Source: Phycisphaerales bacterium (GTDB lineage Bacteria; Planctomycetota; Phycisphaerae; Phycisphaerales; UBA1924). Taken from it: DNA of 43,700 bases. Positions 7,317 through 15,559 of this stretch are shown here, piece after piece. Position 1 is the first letter of the stretch. Every line of letters starts with the position of its first letter. The translations under genes and the position numbers were made by a program. The stretch covers positions 1 to 43,700 of the forward strand of contig JAJDDG010000106.1 in assembly GCA_029260435.1 (NCBI GenBank), read 5' to 3'. The notes beneath the pieces were generated by a model. The model was given only the letters and a program-made list of their open reading frames with translations, was not told the DNA's origin and did not search any database.

Positions 7317-8123
7317 TCAGCCCTTATCCGACAGCGCATCGCGCATCTTGATCGCCCGAGAAACATACGGCACCGCCGACCAGACGGTCACCGCTGTGAT
7401 CACCCAAGCGTTGATATCCATGACATGCAAAACCCACGGTGGCAACTGGTTCATTCGAGCATCCGGGGGTGGATAAAAGGGTACGCGTTCGGTTTCGAAC
7501 AGAGAAAGCAGGATGAGTACAAGAGCGATGCCGCCTGACTGCACAATCATTTTTACTTTGCCGCTCGTACTTGCAGCAAAATCAACGCCTCGCGATTCAT
7601 AGGCACCTCGTATTGAAGTCACGAGTAGTTCGCGCGCGAGAATAATAATGGTCATCCACGGAAAGAATCCTGTCACATTCTTCGCTGCGTACCACGGATG
7701 TGCGTACGACACAAAATCAATCGAGAAGATTGGGCTTGCGAAGAGAACGAACGCTCCGAGTATCAGCACTTTGTCTGCGAACGGATCCATTATGCGCCCA
7801 AGTGGTGAAGTTGCATTCCACTTGCGTGCTAGATGGCCGTCGAGCGCATCGGTCATTGCCGCAGTAATAAATAAAATTGTGGCGAGTGGCAGTGCGATAT
7901 GTCTCGAATAGAACAAAGCTGCTTCGGAAAGCTCATGGCCTGAGATTTGATATAGCGTGAACATGGAGAGGGCGGCGAAGAAGGCGGCGGCGAGGATGAG
8001 TCGCGCGAAGGTCAGCAGGTTGGGGAAGCGGCGCTGCCATTTGGTCGGGACATGCGGCGTGCGCGGCGGCGGCACATCGGGTGAGGATTGCTCGGGATCG
8101 GGATGTCCGGTGGTGTCGTTCAT
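7317..8123 (-). CDS. pgsA: CDP-alcohol phosphatidyltransferase (PgsA-like)
   Basis: 268 residues. Likely makes phosphatidylglycerol phosphate from CDP-diacylglycerol and glycerol 3-phosphate at the inner membrane. The family signature D-x2-D-G-x2-A-R-x8-G-x3-D-x3-D is complete, starting at Asp92 (DALDGHLAR ... GRIMDPFAD). Four to six hydrophobic segments follow the pattern of the family. The N-terminal 40 residues are Pro-rich and extend beyond the usual start. Codons in the middle (about 7500-7950) look AT-richer than in the first 55 codons. Another CDP-alcohol transferase specificity cannot be excluded. Divergent from nuoJ. Confidence 0.9.
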   Translation of the reverse strand: MNDTTGHPDPEQSSPDVPPPRTPHVPTKWQRRFPNLLTFARLILAAAFFAALSMFTLYQISGHELSEAALFYSRHIALPLATILFITAAMTDALDGHLARKWNATSPLGRIMDPFADKVLILGAFVLFASPIFSIDFVSYAHPWYAAKNVTGFFPWMTIIILARELLVTSIRGAYESRGVDFAASTSGKVKMIVQSGGIALVLILLSLFETERVPFYPPPDARMNQLPPWVLHVMDINAWVITAVTVWSAVPYVSRAIKMRDALSDKG

Positions 8124-8227
8124 TGATAGTGATTGGGATCTGGCAGAGCGTACTTCTCAATCTGCCGTTGCGCGCGGGGGGCTCGGCGGCGGCGGATGGC
8201 ATGAGATCAGCCGTGGGCACAGCGGAT

Positions 8228-8236
8228 TGTGGATAA
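8228..8236 (-). promoter_or_regulatory. Perfect DnaA box TTATCCACA
   Basis: TGTGGATAA on the given strand is the reverse complement of the consensus DnaA box, in the gap between pgsA and nuoJ. It lies about 1.1 kb from the strand-bias switch. Related sites in the same orientation are GGTGGATAA (7468-7476, inside pgsA, 8 of 9) and AGTGGATAG (7160-7168, 7 of 9). A single 9-mer can occur by chance, so its weight comes from the location. Confidence 0.5.
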
Positions 8237-8397
8237 GCGGGGGTGGGGGCACCCTATGTCGGTTTGCCGGGGTGTGAGCGGCGGCTTATTCTCCGGTCTT
8301 CCCCCGGCGTATGCGCGGGGTCTGCCGGTTCCCGATTGGTTGGGGGCGGGAGATCTCGGGACTCGCGGCTCGGCGGGGTGACGGAGTCTTTTCGGCC

Positions 8398-9411
8398 TTG
8401 GACGGCTTGATCCATCCCGCTCTCCTGTACCTGCTTCTGGCGCTCGGCGGCATCGGGGTGGCGATCGCGCTGCCCCGTCCCAAGTTCTCGCCGCAGATCC
8501 TCGGCGCGCTGATCGCGGTGGGGGCGTTCGGCGGGTTGTTCCTGATCCTCGGGCTGAAGGCGAGCGAGCGGGGCGAGCTGCCCAACTTCAATTTCTATAT
8601 TTTCGCGATTATCGCGCTGGGCTCGGCGCTGCGCGTGATCACGCACCCGCGCCCGGTGTACTCGGCGCTGTATTTCATCATGACGATCCTGAGCTCTTCG
8701 GCGCTGTACCTGATCGCCGGGGCGGAGTTCATGGCGTTCGCGTTGATCATTATCTACGCGGGCGCGATCCTGATTACGTATCTGTTTGTGATCATGCTGG
8801 CGTCGCAGTCTCCGAGCGAACAGGAGCCGGGGACGCTGAGCGCGTACGACGCGTTTGCGCGGGAACCGGTGTGGGCGAGTGCGGCGGGGTTCGCGCTGCT
8901 CGCGCTGTTGACCACGATGATGTTCCGGGGCCTACCTGAGATGGGGCCGAGGAATCAGTTTGATTCCGATGCTTTGCTCGCACAGCTGCCGGGCAAGGTG
9001 GATACGGCGCTTTCGATGGAGGGGCTGCGTGGGTTCGAGCTGACAGAGACTCGCGAGGGCGTGAGCGCGGTGGATCCGGCGCACCAGCAGGTGCTTGTGA
9101 TGGTGACGGATGTCGCTGCGTTCAACGGATCGCTTGAGCATTCGGAGCGTGTCGCGGTGCTGTTTGAGCCGGGCGCTCGCGCGGTGGCGGTGGGTGATGT
9201 TGCCTGGGCTGCGCTGCCGGAGGGGTTGGGCGTTGACAATATCGAGAACGTGGGGTGGGAGCTGATCGCGGGGCACCCGATGGCGCTCGAGCTTGCCGGG
9301 ATCATCCTGCTGATGGCGATGCTCGGCGCGGTGGTGCTCGCGCGGAAGCAGATCGAGCTCGGCGAGGACGAGAAAGCACAACAGGTCATCAACCTCGGGG
9401 GTGGGTCGTGA
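8398..9411 (+). CDS. nuoJ: NADH-quinone oxidoreductase subunit J
   Basis: Membrane subunit of respiratory complex I. Start uncertain: a TTG at 8398 with a GGAG 11 nt upstream gives 337 residues and begins just before the first membrane segment; an ATG at 8311 would add 29 residues of doubtful sequence. Typical NuoJ parts are IFAIIALGSALRVITHPRPVYSALYF and FALIIIYAGAILITYLFVIM. Between TM4 (near 8900) and TM5 (near 9300) there is an insertion of about 110 residues that looks soluble, making the protein much longer than the roughly 180-residue E. coli form. Its stop overlaps the nuoK ATG by one base. Confidence 0.9.
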   Translation: MDGLIHPALLYLLLALGGIGVAIALPRPKFSPQILGALIAVGAFGGLFLILGLKASERGELPNFNFYIFAIIALGSALRVITHPRPVYSALYFIMTILSSSALYLIAGAEFMAFALIIIYAGAILITYLFVIMLASQSPSEQEPGTLSAYDAFAREPVWASAAGFALLALLTTMMFRGLPEMGPRNQFDSDALLAQLPGKVDTALSMEGLRGFELTETREGVSAVDPAHQQVLVMVTDVAAFNGSLEHSERVAVLFEPGARAVAVGDVAWAALPEGLGVDNIENVGWELIAGHPMALELAGIILLMAMLGAVVLARKQIELGEDEKAQQVINLGGGS

Positions 9412-9746
9412 TGCACCTGCTCGCGGATTCGATGGTGATGGGTCAGGTGACGCTCGCACATTATCTGCTGCTGAGCGCGGGGCTGTTCGCGATCGGGATG
9501 ATCGGGTTCCTGACGCGGCGCAACCTGATCATCATGTTCCTGTGTACCGAGATGATGTTCCAGGCGGCGGGGCTCGCGCTGATCGCGTTCAGCCGGTACC
9601 ACATGAATCATACGGGTGAGGTGTTTGTGATCTTTGTGTTGACGATCGCGGCGGCGGAGGCTGCGCTGGCGCTCGCGCTGGTGGTGTTGTGCTTCAAGCG
9701 GCGCGAGTCTTTGGATGCTTCGGCGTGGTCGGAGCTTCGCGGGTAA
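9411..9746 (+). CDS. nuoK: NADH-quinone oxidoreductase subunit K
   Basis: 111 residues with three membrane helices, standard for NuoK. The two conserved membrane Glu residues needed for proton transfer are visible in MFLCTEMMFQAA and TIAAAEAALALAL. The ATG at 9411 overlaps the nuoJ TGA by one base (TGATG), indicating coupled translation; the adjacent GTG at 9408 is an alternative. C-terminal tail FKRRESLDASAWSELRG is cytoplasmic. Followed after 30 bp by nuoL. Confidence 0.95.
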   Translation: MHLLADSMVMGQVTLAHYLLLSAGLFAIGMIGFLTRRNLIIMFLCTEMMFQAAGLALIAFSRYHMNHTGEVFVIFVLTIAAAEAALALALVVLCFKRRESLDASAWSELRG

Positions 9747-9776
9747 CGGATTGATGGACGAGGGACGGACGGCTCT

Positions 9777-12086
9777 GTGTTGAGTTCAATTTCCAGCATG
9801 TTTGAATCGATGCCTGCGCTTCTCGGCGCGGGGAGCGCGGATGTGCTGCCCACGACGGTCGGGCCCGGGTGGCTCTGGCTCGTGCCGATTCTGGCGCTGG
9901 CGGGGTGCGTCGCGTGCGGGCTCTGCCTCGCGATGCGGGTGCGGACGAAGGCGCCGGCGTGGATCGTTGTTGGTCTGTTGGGCATCGCATTTGTGCTGAC
10001 ATTTATGGGGTATTCGGGTTGGGACAGCGCGAGCGCGCAGGTAGTCAAAGTATTCGAGTGGATCGGGTTGAGCTGGGGAGATAGTGCCGGGCAGAGCCTG
10101 TCGTTCAACTTCGGGTTCTACATGGACGGGCTGAGCTGGCTCTGGATGCTGTTCGTGACGGGGCTGGGGACGCTGATCGCGCTGTACGCGAGCGAGTACA
10201 TGCAGGGGGACAAGGGGTACGCGCGGTTCTTCGCGGGGTTTGCGCTGTTTGTGTTCTCGATGGCGTGTCTGGTGATGGCGGACAATCTGGTGCTGCTGTA
10301 CCTGGGTTGGGAGGGCGTGGGGCTCTGTTCGTATTTGCTGATCGGGTATTTCTACAAGAAACCCAGCGCGGTGGCGGCGGCGAAGAAGGCGTTTATTGTC
10401 AACCGGATCGGCGACCTCGGCTTGGCGCTGGGCTTGTTCCTGACGTTTGTCACTTTCGGGACGGTGCAGTACGACGAGCTGTTCGCGCTGATCGATCAGG
10501 GCGTTGCGGGTGATATGGCTCGGACTCCGCTGAGCGAGATGTGGCAGACGTGGGCGATCCCGCTTTTGCTGATGGTGGGGGCATTTGGCAAGTCGGCGCA
10601 GCTGCCTTTGTATGTGTGGCTGCCTGACGCGATGGAGGGGCCGACGCCTGTGTCGGCGCTGATCCACGCGGCGACGATGGTGACGGCGGGTGTGTATCTG
10701 GTCGCGCGGTTCTTCCCGCTGTTCGCGTTTGAGGGTGTGCCGCACTACGCGCTGTGGACGGTTGGTTGGGTTGGCGCGTTGACGGCGTTGTTCTCGTCTA
10801 CGATCGCGATGGCGCAGTTTGATATCAAGCGGATCATGGCGTATTCGACAATCTCGCAGCTTGGGTACATGTTCGCAGGGTTGGGTGTATTAAGCACGGT
10901 GGGCGCGGCGAGCCATGTGTTCACGCACGCGTTTTTCAAGGCGCTGCTGTTCCTTGCCTGCGGTGCGGTGATGCACGGGTTCGCGGGGCAGCTCGATCTG
11001 CGGAAGCTGAGCGGGCTGTGGTCGGTGCCGGGGTGGCGGATTGTTTGCGTGACGATGTTGATCGGGTGCATGAACCTGGCGGGTGTGCCGCTTATTACGG
11101 CGGGGTACTGGTCGAAGGACATGATTATGGCCGAGGCGTTTGTGACGCCGGGCGGTCAGATTATTGGTTGGATTCTACTTCTCACGGCGGGGCTGACGGC
11201 GTACTACACATTCCGCGTGTTTTTCAGGGTGTTTGTTGGGCCGGTGTCGTTTGAGCCGGGCGATGAGCATCATGACGATGAGCACGGGCATGACAATGGT
11301 CATGGTGGTGGGGGTGGGTTCCACCCGCACGCGCCGGGTTGGGCGGTCAATACGGTGCTGGCGGTGCTTGCGCTTTCGAGCTTTGCAGCGATCGGGTTGT
11401 ACTTCACGGATAAGCCGAACGGCGGGTTCGTCGGGAATCTGGTGGGTGATTCGACTGCGGGGTATGTCACGCCTTACGGGCATCACGGCGCGGATGATGG
11501 GCACGACGATGCGCATGCTGCTGCGGAAGGTGATGTGCGGTTTGTGCTTGTTGCCGATCCCCCGGCGCATGCATCGGGTGATGCAACAGGCGGCGATCAC
11601 GGTGCGGACGGCACACCCGATGCGGCGCACGCGTCGAGCGGCGGGCTGATCCTCGGGATGGATCCGCACAAGGCGATGTACTACATCTCGGCGGTGGTCG
11701 GGCTGATCGGGATCCTGATCGCGGCGGTGCTGCACGGGCCGCTCGGGATGGGCGGGCTGGGGCTCGGCACGCGGACGGAGGCGGCACGGAGCAAGGCGGA
11801 CGAGCTGCTGCCTGCGCTTGGGCCGGTCGCGAGATGGGCGCAGCATAAATGGTACGTGGACGAGTTCTACGACTTTCTGCTGCGGACGCCGCTGCGGGTG
11901 TTGTCGCATGTGTTCCACGCGATCGACAAGCTATTGGTGGATGGGTTGGTGAACGGGCTTGGGTTGCTGCCGCGGGCGATGGGCTCTGCGCTGCGTCCGA
12001 GCCAGAGCGGGGTGCTGCAGGGGTACGCGGCGGGGATGGCTGGGGGGTTGGTGTTGCTGTTGGTGATTGTGTTGATTTTCATGTGA
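9777..12086 (+). CDS. nuoL: NADH-quinone oxidoreductase subunit L, with His-rich loop
   Basis: 769 residues, larger than the usual 610-650. Antiporter-like proton-pumping subunit with the lateral helix. Core motifs: YLGWEGVGLCSYLLIGYFY carries the conserved Glu, and GKSAQLPLYVWLPDAMEGPTP carries the conserved Lys and the discontinuous helix. Two long insertions near residues 500-515 and 565-625 are rich in His, Asp and Gly (DEHHDDEHGHDNGH; HHGADDGHDDAHA). The GTG start at 9777 is chosen by position; the ATG at 9798 is an alternative. Part of nuoJKLMN. Confidence 0.95.
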   Translation: MLSSISSMFESMPALLGAGSADVLPTTVGPGWLWLVPILALAGCVACGLCLAMRVRTKAPAWIVVGLLGIAFVLTFMGYSGWDSASAQVVKVFEWIGLSWGDSAGQSLSFNFGFYMDGLSWLWMLFVTGLGTLIALYASEYMQGDKGYARFFAGFALFVFSMACLVMADNLVLLYLGWEGVGLCSYLLIGYFYKKPSAVAAAKKAFIVNRIGDLGLALGLFLTFVTFGTVQYDELFALIDQGVAGDMARTPLSEMWQTWAIPLLLMVGAFGKSAQLPLYVWLPDAMEGPTPVSALIHAATMVTAGVYLVARFFPLFAFEGVPHYALWTVGWVGALTALFSSTIAMAQFDIKRIMAYSTISQLGYMFAGLGVLSTVGAASHVFTHAFFKALLFLACGAVMHGFAGQLDLRKLSGLWSVPGWRIVCVTMLIGCMNLAGVPLITAGYWSKDMIMAEAFVTPGGQIIGWILLLTAGLTAYYTFRVFFRVFVGPVSFEPGDEHHDDEHGHDNGHGGGGGFHPHAPGWAVNTVLAVLALSSFAAIGLYFTDKPNGGFVGNLVGDSTAGYVTPYGHHGADDGHDDAHAAAEGDVRFVLVADPPAHASGDATGGDHGADGTPDAAHASSGGLILGMDPHKAMYYISAVVGLIGILIAAVLHGPLGMGGLGLGTRTEAARSKADELLPALGPVARWAQHKWYVDEFYDFLLRTPLRVLSHVFHAIDKLLVDGLVNGLGLLPRAMGSALRPSQSGVLQGYAAGMAGGLVLLLVIVLIFM

Positions 12087-12097
12087 TCTGAGGTCTG

Positions 12098-13708
12098 ATG
12101 CTCCAGGCGTTGATTGTCATCCCGCTGCTCTCTGCACTCGCGATCGCGTTCGCGCCCAAGGCGAACGCGCGGGTGATCGCGACGATGAGTTCGGTGATCT
12201 GTCTTGCGGTCGGGGTGCTGATGGCTTGGCAGTTCAGGTGGGGCGATTCCGGGGAGATGCAGTTCGGTTGGAGCATGGATGTTTTGCCCGAGCTGGGCAT
12301 ATCGATGAGCCTTGGCGTGGACTCGATTGCGCTGTGGTTGATCGAGCTGACGCTCTTGCTTGCGCCGATCTGTGTGATCGGATCGTTTTCGGCGATCAAG
12401 GACAACCAGAAGACGTATTACGCGTGGCTGACGGCGCTGCAGGCGGCGCTGATTGGTGTGTTTGCGGCGCGGGATCTGGCGTTTTTCTACGTGAGTTTCG
12501 AGTTCACGCTGATCCCGATGTGGGTGCTGATTCATCTGTTCGGCTCGACGAACCGGAAGAAGGCGGCGACGAAGTTTTTCCTGTTTACGTTCACGGGTTC
12601 GGTGATCGCGCTTGCGGGTCTTGTGTATGTCGCGTGGTTTAACGCGGGGATGATGGGCGGGTGGTCGTTTGATATTGCGGAGTTGCAGCAGGCGGCGCGG
12701 CGGATGAACGGGACGCAGCAGGGGTGGGTGTTGCTTGCGATGATGGCGGGGTTTGCGGTGAAAGTGCCGCTGTTCCCGGTGCATACATGGTTGCCGCTGG
12801 CGCACACCGAGGCGCCGACTGCGGGGTCTGTCGTGCTGGCGGGTGTGCTATTGAAGCTGGGGACGTACGCGATCTTCCGGTTTGTGCTGGCGTTTGTGCC
12901 GGACGCGGTGGTGGCGTATGCGGTACCTATCGCGGTGCTGGCGATCATCGGGATTATCTATACGGGATTGATCTGCTGGGTACAGCGGGATGTGAAGAAG
13001 CTGGTGGCGTATTCGTCTGTGAGCCACCTCGGGTTCTGCGTGCTGGGGTTGTTTGCGATCAACTCGGTCGGTGTGAGCGGTTCGGTCATGTACATGATCA
13101 ACCACGGGCTTTCGACTGGGGCGCTGTTCCTGTGCATCGGGATGATGTACGAGCGTTACCACACGCGGAGCATGGACGAGGTCGGGGGGCTGGCGAACAA
13201 GATGCCGGTGTGGGCGTTCTTTATGGTGTTCTTCACGCTTGCGTCCGTCGGGCTGCCGGGGTTGAACGGGTTTGTGAGCGAATTCCTGTGCCTGCTGGGT
13301 ACGTTCCAGAGCGGCGCGGGTTCGATGGGTGTTGGCGGGACGGTCGGCTCGCTCGGGCCTTGGTTCGCGGCGGTCGCGGGGACTGGGATGGTGATCGCGG
13401 CGATCTACCTGCTGTATATGGTCGGGAAGATTGTGTTCGGCGAACTGCGCGAGCCGGCGGATTACCACGTACACGAGACATTGCCGATCGATCTGAACGG
13501 GCGGGAGATCGGTGTGCTGGTGCCTTTGGCGATCGGGTGTGTTGTGCTTGGGGTGCTGCCGACACCGGTGCTGCGGACGATCGAGCAGCCGGTGAATCAG
13601 CTTGTTCAGACGCTGGAGGATGCGCACGACCACATGCTGGTGCGGGGCGGAGAGGACGGTGTTGTGGTTGTTGCGGTGTGGGACGAATCTGAGGGGGATG
13701 TGGAATGA
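12098..13708 (+). CDS. nuoM: NADH-quinone oxidoreductase subunit M
   Basis: 536 residues, antiporter-like proton-pumping subunit. The conserved Glu is in FYVSFEFTLIPMWVLI, and the Lys-bearing segment is KVPLFPVHTWLPLAHTEAPT followed by GSVVLAGVLLKLGTYAIFRF. GAGG precedes the ATG with short spacing. The stop overlaps the nuoN ATG by 4 bases (ATGA at 13705-13708). Twelve to fourteen membrane helices are expected and visible as regular hydrophobic stretches. Confidence 0.96.
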   Translation: MLQALIVIPLLSALAIAFAPKANARVIATMSSVICLAVGVLMAWQFRWGDSGEMQFGWSMDVLPELGISMSLGVDSIALWLIELTLLLAPICVIGSFSAIKDNQKTYYAWLTALQAALIGVFAARDLAFFYVSFEFTLIPMWVLIHLFGSTNRKKAATKFFLFTFTGSVIALAGLVYVAWFNAGMMGGWSFDIAELQQAARRMNGTQQGWVLLAMMAGFAVKVPLFPVHTWLPLAHTEAPTAGSVVLAGVLLKLGTYAIFRFVLAFVPDAVVAYAVPIAVLAIIGIIYTGLICWVQRDVKKLVAYSSVSHLGFCVLGLFAINSVGVSGSVMYMINHGLSTGALFLCIGMMYERYHTRSMDEVGGLANKMPVWAFFMVFFTLASVGLPGLNGFVSEFLCLLGTFQSGAGSMGVGGTVGSLGPWFAAVAGTGMVIAAIYLLYMVGKIVFGELREPADYHVHETLPIDLNGREIGVLVPLAIGCVVLGVLPTPVLRTIEQPVNQLVQTLEDAHDHMLVRGGEDGVVVVAVWDESEGDVE

Positions 13709-15363
13709 TGTCGCTCGCGACACAAGGGATGGTTCTTTTCGCGGACGCGCACCCGATGGTGGAGAAGATCACGCACCTGCACGCGGAGATCGTGCTGTTC
13801 ATCGCGACGGTTGTGGTGATGGTGCTCGGGTTGTCGCACAACGCGGGGATGCGGCGGCTTTGCGGCGGGGTGAGTGTTGTTGCGTTGATCGTGGCGGGCG
13901 TGCTCGGCGCGATGACGCCCGACATGGCGCACATGCCGATGCCGGGGATGAGCGGTTTTCTGAAGGTGGTGATCGCGGCGGTGGGGGTTCTGCTTGTGCT
14001 GCTGATCGAGGGGACGGTGGACCGGGCGTACGAGAACACGGTGCGCAAGACGGGTGTGTTTGACGGGCTGCGCTCGACACGGGGCGAGTTCTACGCGTTT
14101 ATGTTGTTCAGTCTGACGGGGTTGATGCTGACGACGGGGGCGGATGATCTGATCTGGCTGTTCCTGGCGCTGGAGCTGACGAGTTTGCCGACGTATGTGA
14201 TGGTGTCGATCTCGACATCGCGGGCGCGTGGGCAGGAGGCGGGGGTGAAGTACTTCTTCCTCGGGGCGATGGGTGCGGCGATGTTCCTGTACGGGTTCGC
14301 GCTGCTGTACGGCGCGAGCGGGACGACGGTGCTGTTTGCGCCGGCGGGTGAGGTGAGCATCGCTTCGGTGTTTGCGTCGAACGGGCTCGGCGCAATGGGG
14401 ATGCTGGGGTTGGTGATGGCGATCATCGGGGTGTCGTTCAAGATCGCGGCGGTGCCGATGCACTTCTACACGGCAGATGTGTACGAGGGTGCGGCGTCGA
14501 GTGTGAGCGCATTTCTTGCGTTTGTTCCGAAGCTCGCGGGGTTCGCGGCGCTGATCCTGCTGCTCTCGACGGTGGGTTGGACGCACGGCGAGCTGCATGA
14601 TTCGCTGCCTGATGCGGTGCGGATCGTGCTGTGGGTGATGGCGGCGATGACGATGACGGTGGGGAATGTGCTGGCGATTTTGCAGAAGAGTGTGAAGCGG
14701 ATGCTCGCGTATTCTTCGATCGCGCACTCGGGGTACATGCTTGTGGGCTTGATCGCGGGGCCGGGCAACGGCGGGTTGCTCGCGGGTAACGGGTTGGCGG
14801 CGGTGCTGTTCTACATGCTTTGCTATGGGTTTATGAACCTCGGGGCGTTTGGCGTTCTGGCGAGTCTGGAGCGGGCGGGTATGGGGGGAGAGAGCGAAGA
14901 GGCGGAGACATTCGCGGATATCCGCGGGTTGTGTGCTACGAATCCTCTGCTCGGGTGGACGATGGTGCTGTGTGCGTTGTCTTTGCTTGGGTTCCCGCCG
15001 CTGCTTGGGTTCTTCGGGAAGCTGTTCCTGTTTACCAGCGCGATTTCGGCGGGGGAGATCCTGCTTGTTGTGGTGATGGGTATCAACTCGGCGATCGCGG
15101 CGTTTTACTACCTGCGGCTTGTGATCGCGTCGTTCATTGATGAGCCGACGGCGGAATCACGGGCGTTTGGCGTGACGGCGTTTGGCTCGCGGGTCGCGGC
15201 GAGCGCGATCAGCGCGGCGAGTGTAGTGGTGCTGGTGCTCGCGGCGAGCTGGCTGATGGGCAAGACGGGTGATGCGGTTGCGCCATCCCCCACGCAGCAG
15301 GTTGACCTCACAGCGGTCGACGGCATTCATGCGACGATCGCGCCGGGCGGGGCGGAAGAGTAG
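13705..15363 (+). CDS. nuoN: NADH-quinone oxidoreductase subunit N
   Basis: 552 residues, third antiporter-like subunit. The key Glu lies in LALELTSLPTYVM, and the Lys in FKIAAVPMHFYTADVYEGA. The segment KRMLAYSSIAHSGYMLVGL is a family hallmark. A 4-base overlap with nuoM shows one operon. The genes for the peripheral arm (nuoA-I) are not in the window; the cluster starts at nuoJ next to divergent pgsA, so the rest of complex I must be elsewhere. A terminator hairpin follows at 15414. Confidence 0.96.
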   Translation: MMSLATQGMVLFADAHPMVEKITHLHAEIVLFIATVVVMVLGLSHNAGMRRLCGGVSVVALIVAGVLGAMTPDMAHMPMPGMSGFLKVVIAAVGVLLVLLIEGTVDRAYENTVRKTGVFDGLRSTRGEFYAFMLFSLTGLMLTTGADDLIWLFLALELTSLPTYVMVSISTSRARGQEAGVKYFFLGAMGAAMFLYGFALLYGASGTTVLFAPAGEVSIASVFASNGLGAMGMLGLVMAIIGVSFKIAAVPMHFYTADVYEGAASSVSAFLAFVPKLAGFAALILLLSTVGWTHGELHDSLPDAVRIVLWVMAAMTMTVGNVLAILQKSVKRMLAYSSIAHSGYMLVGLIAGPGNGGLLAGNGLAAVLFYMLCYGFMNLGAFGVLASLERAGMGGESEEAETFADIRGLCATNPLLGWTMVLCALSLLGFPPLLGFFGKLFLFTSAISAGEILLVVVMGINSAIAAFYYLRLVIASFIDEPTAESRAFGVTAFGSRVAASAISAASVVVLVLAASWLMGKTGDAVAPSPTQQVDLTAVDGIHATIAPGGAEE

Positions 15364-15413
15364 AAGAAGGCAATAGGCACAAGGCACCGGGCAGCAGGAA
15401 GATGCTGTTTTTC

Positions 15414-15438
15414 TGCCACGCTGTCGCGTGGCATTTTT
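15414..15438 (+). terminator. Intrinsic terminator after nuoN
   Basis: Stem TGCCACGC/GCGTGGCA (8 bp) with loop TGTC at 15414-15433, followed by five T residues (15434-15438). It lies 50 bp beyond the nuoN stop. The hairpin and its CTGAGGA downstream flank resemble another copy at 16738-16769, so it may be both a repeat element and a terminator. Confidence 0.75.
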
Positions 15439-15559
15439 CTGAGGATAATACGTCAGTTCAAGCGATGGTTGATGTATGGTCGGTATTGTTGCCGCTGTTC
15501 ACGATGATCTACCAGTATCATGGGACATAGACACCTCATGATGGAAACGGGAGGTTCAA

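Noticed and set aside
11175-11918. Long open frames antisense to nuoL, and similar long frames opposite the RND and lepA genes
   Set aside because: They are by-products of high G+C; they have Arg/His/Pro-rich compositions with no domain, while the opposite strand codes for clear conserved proteins.
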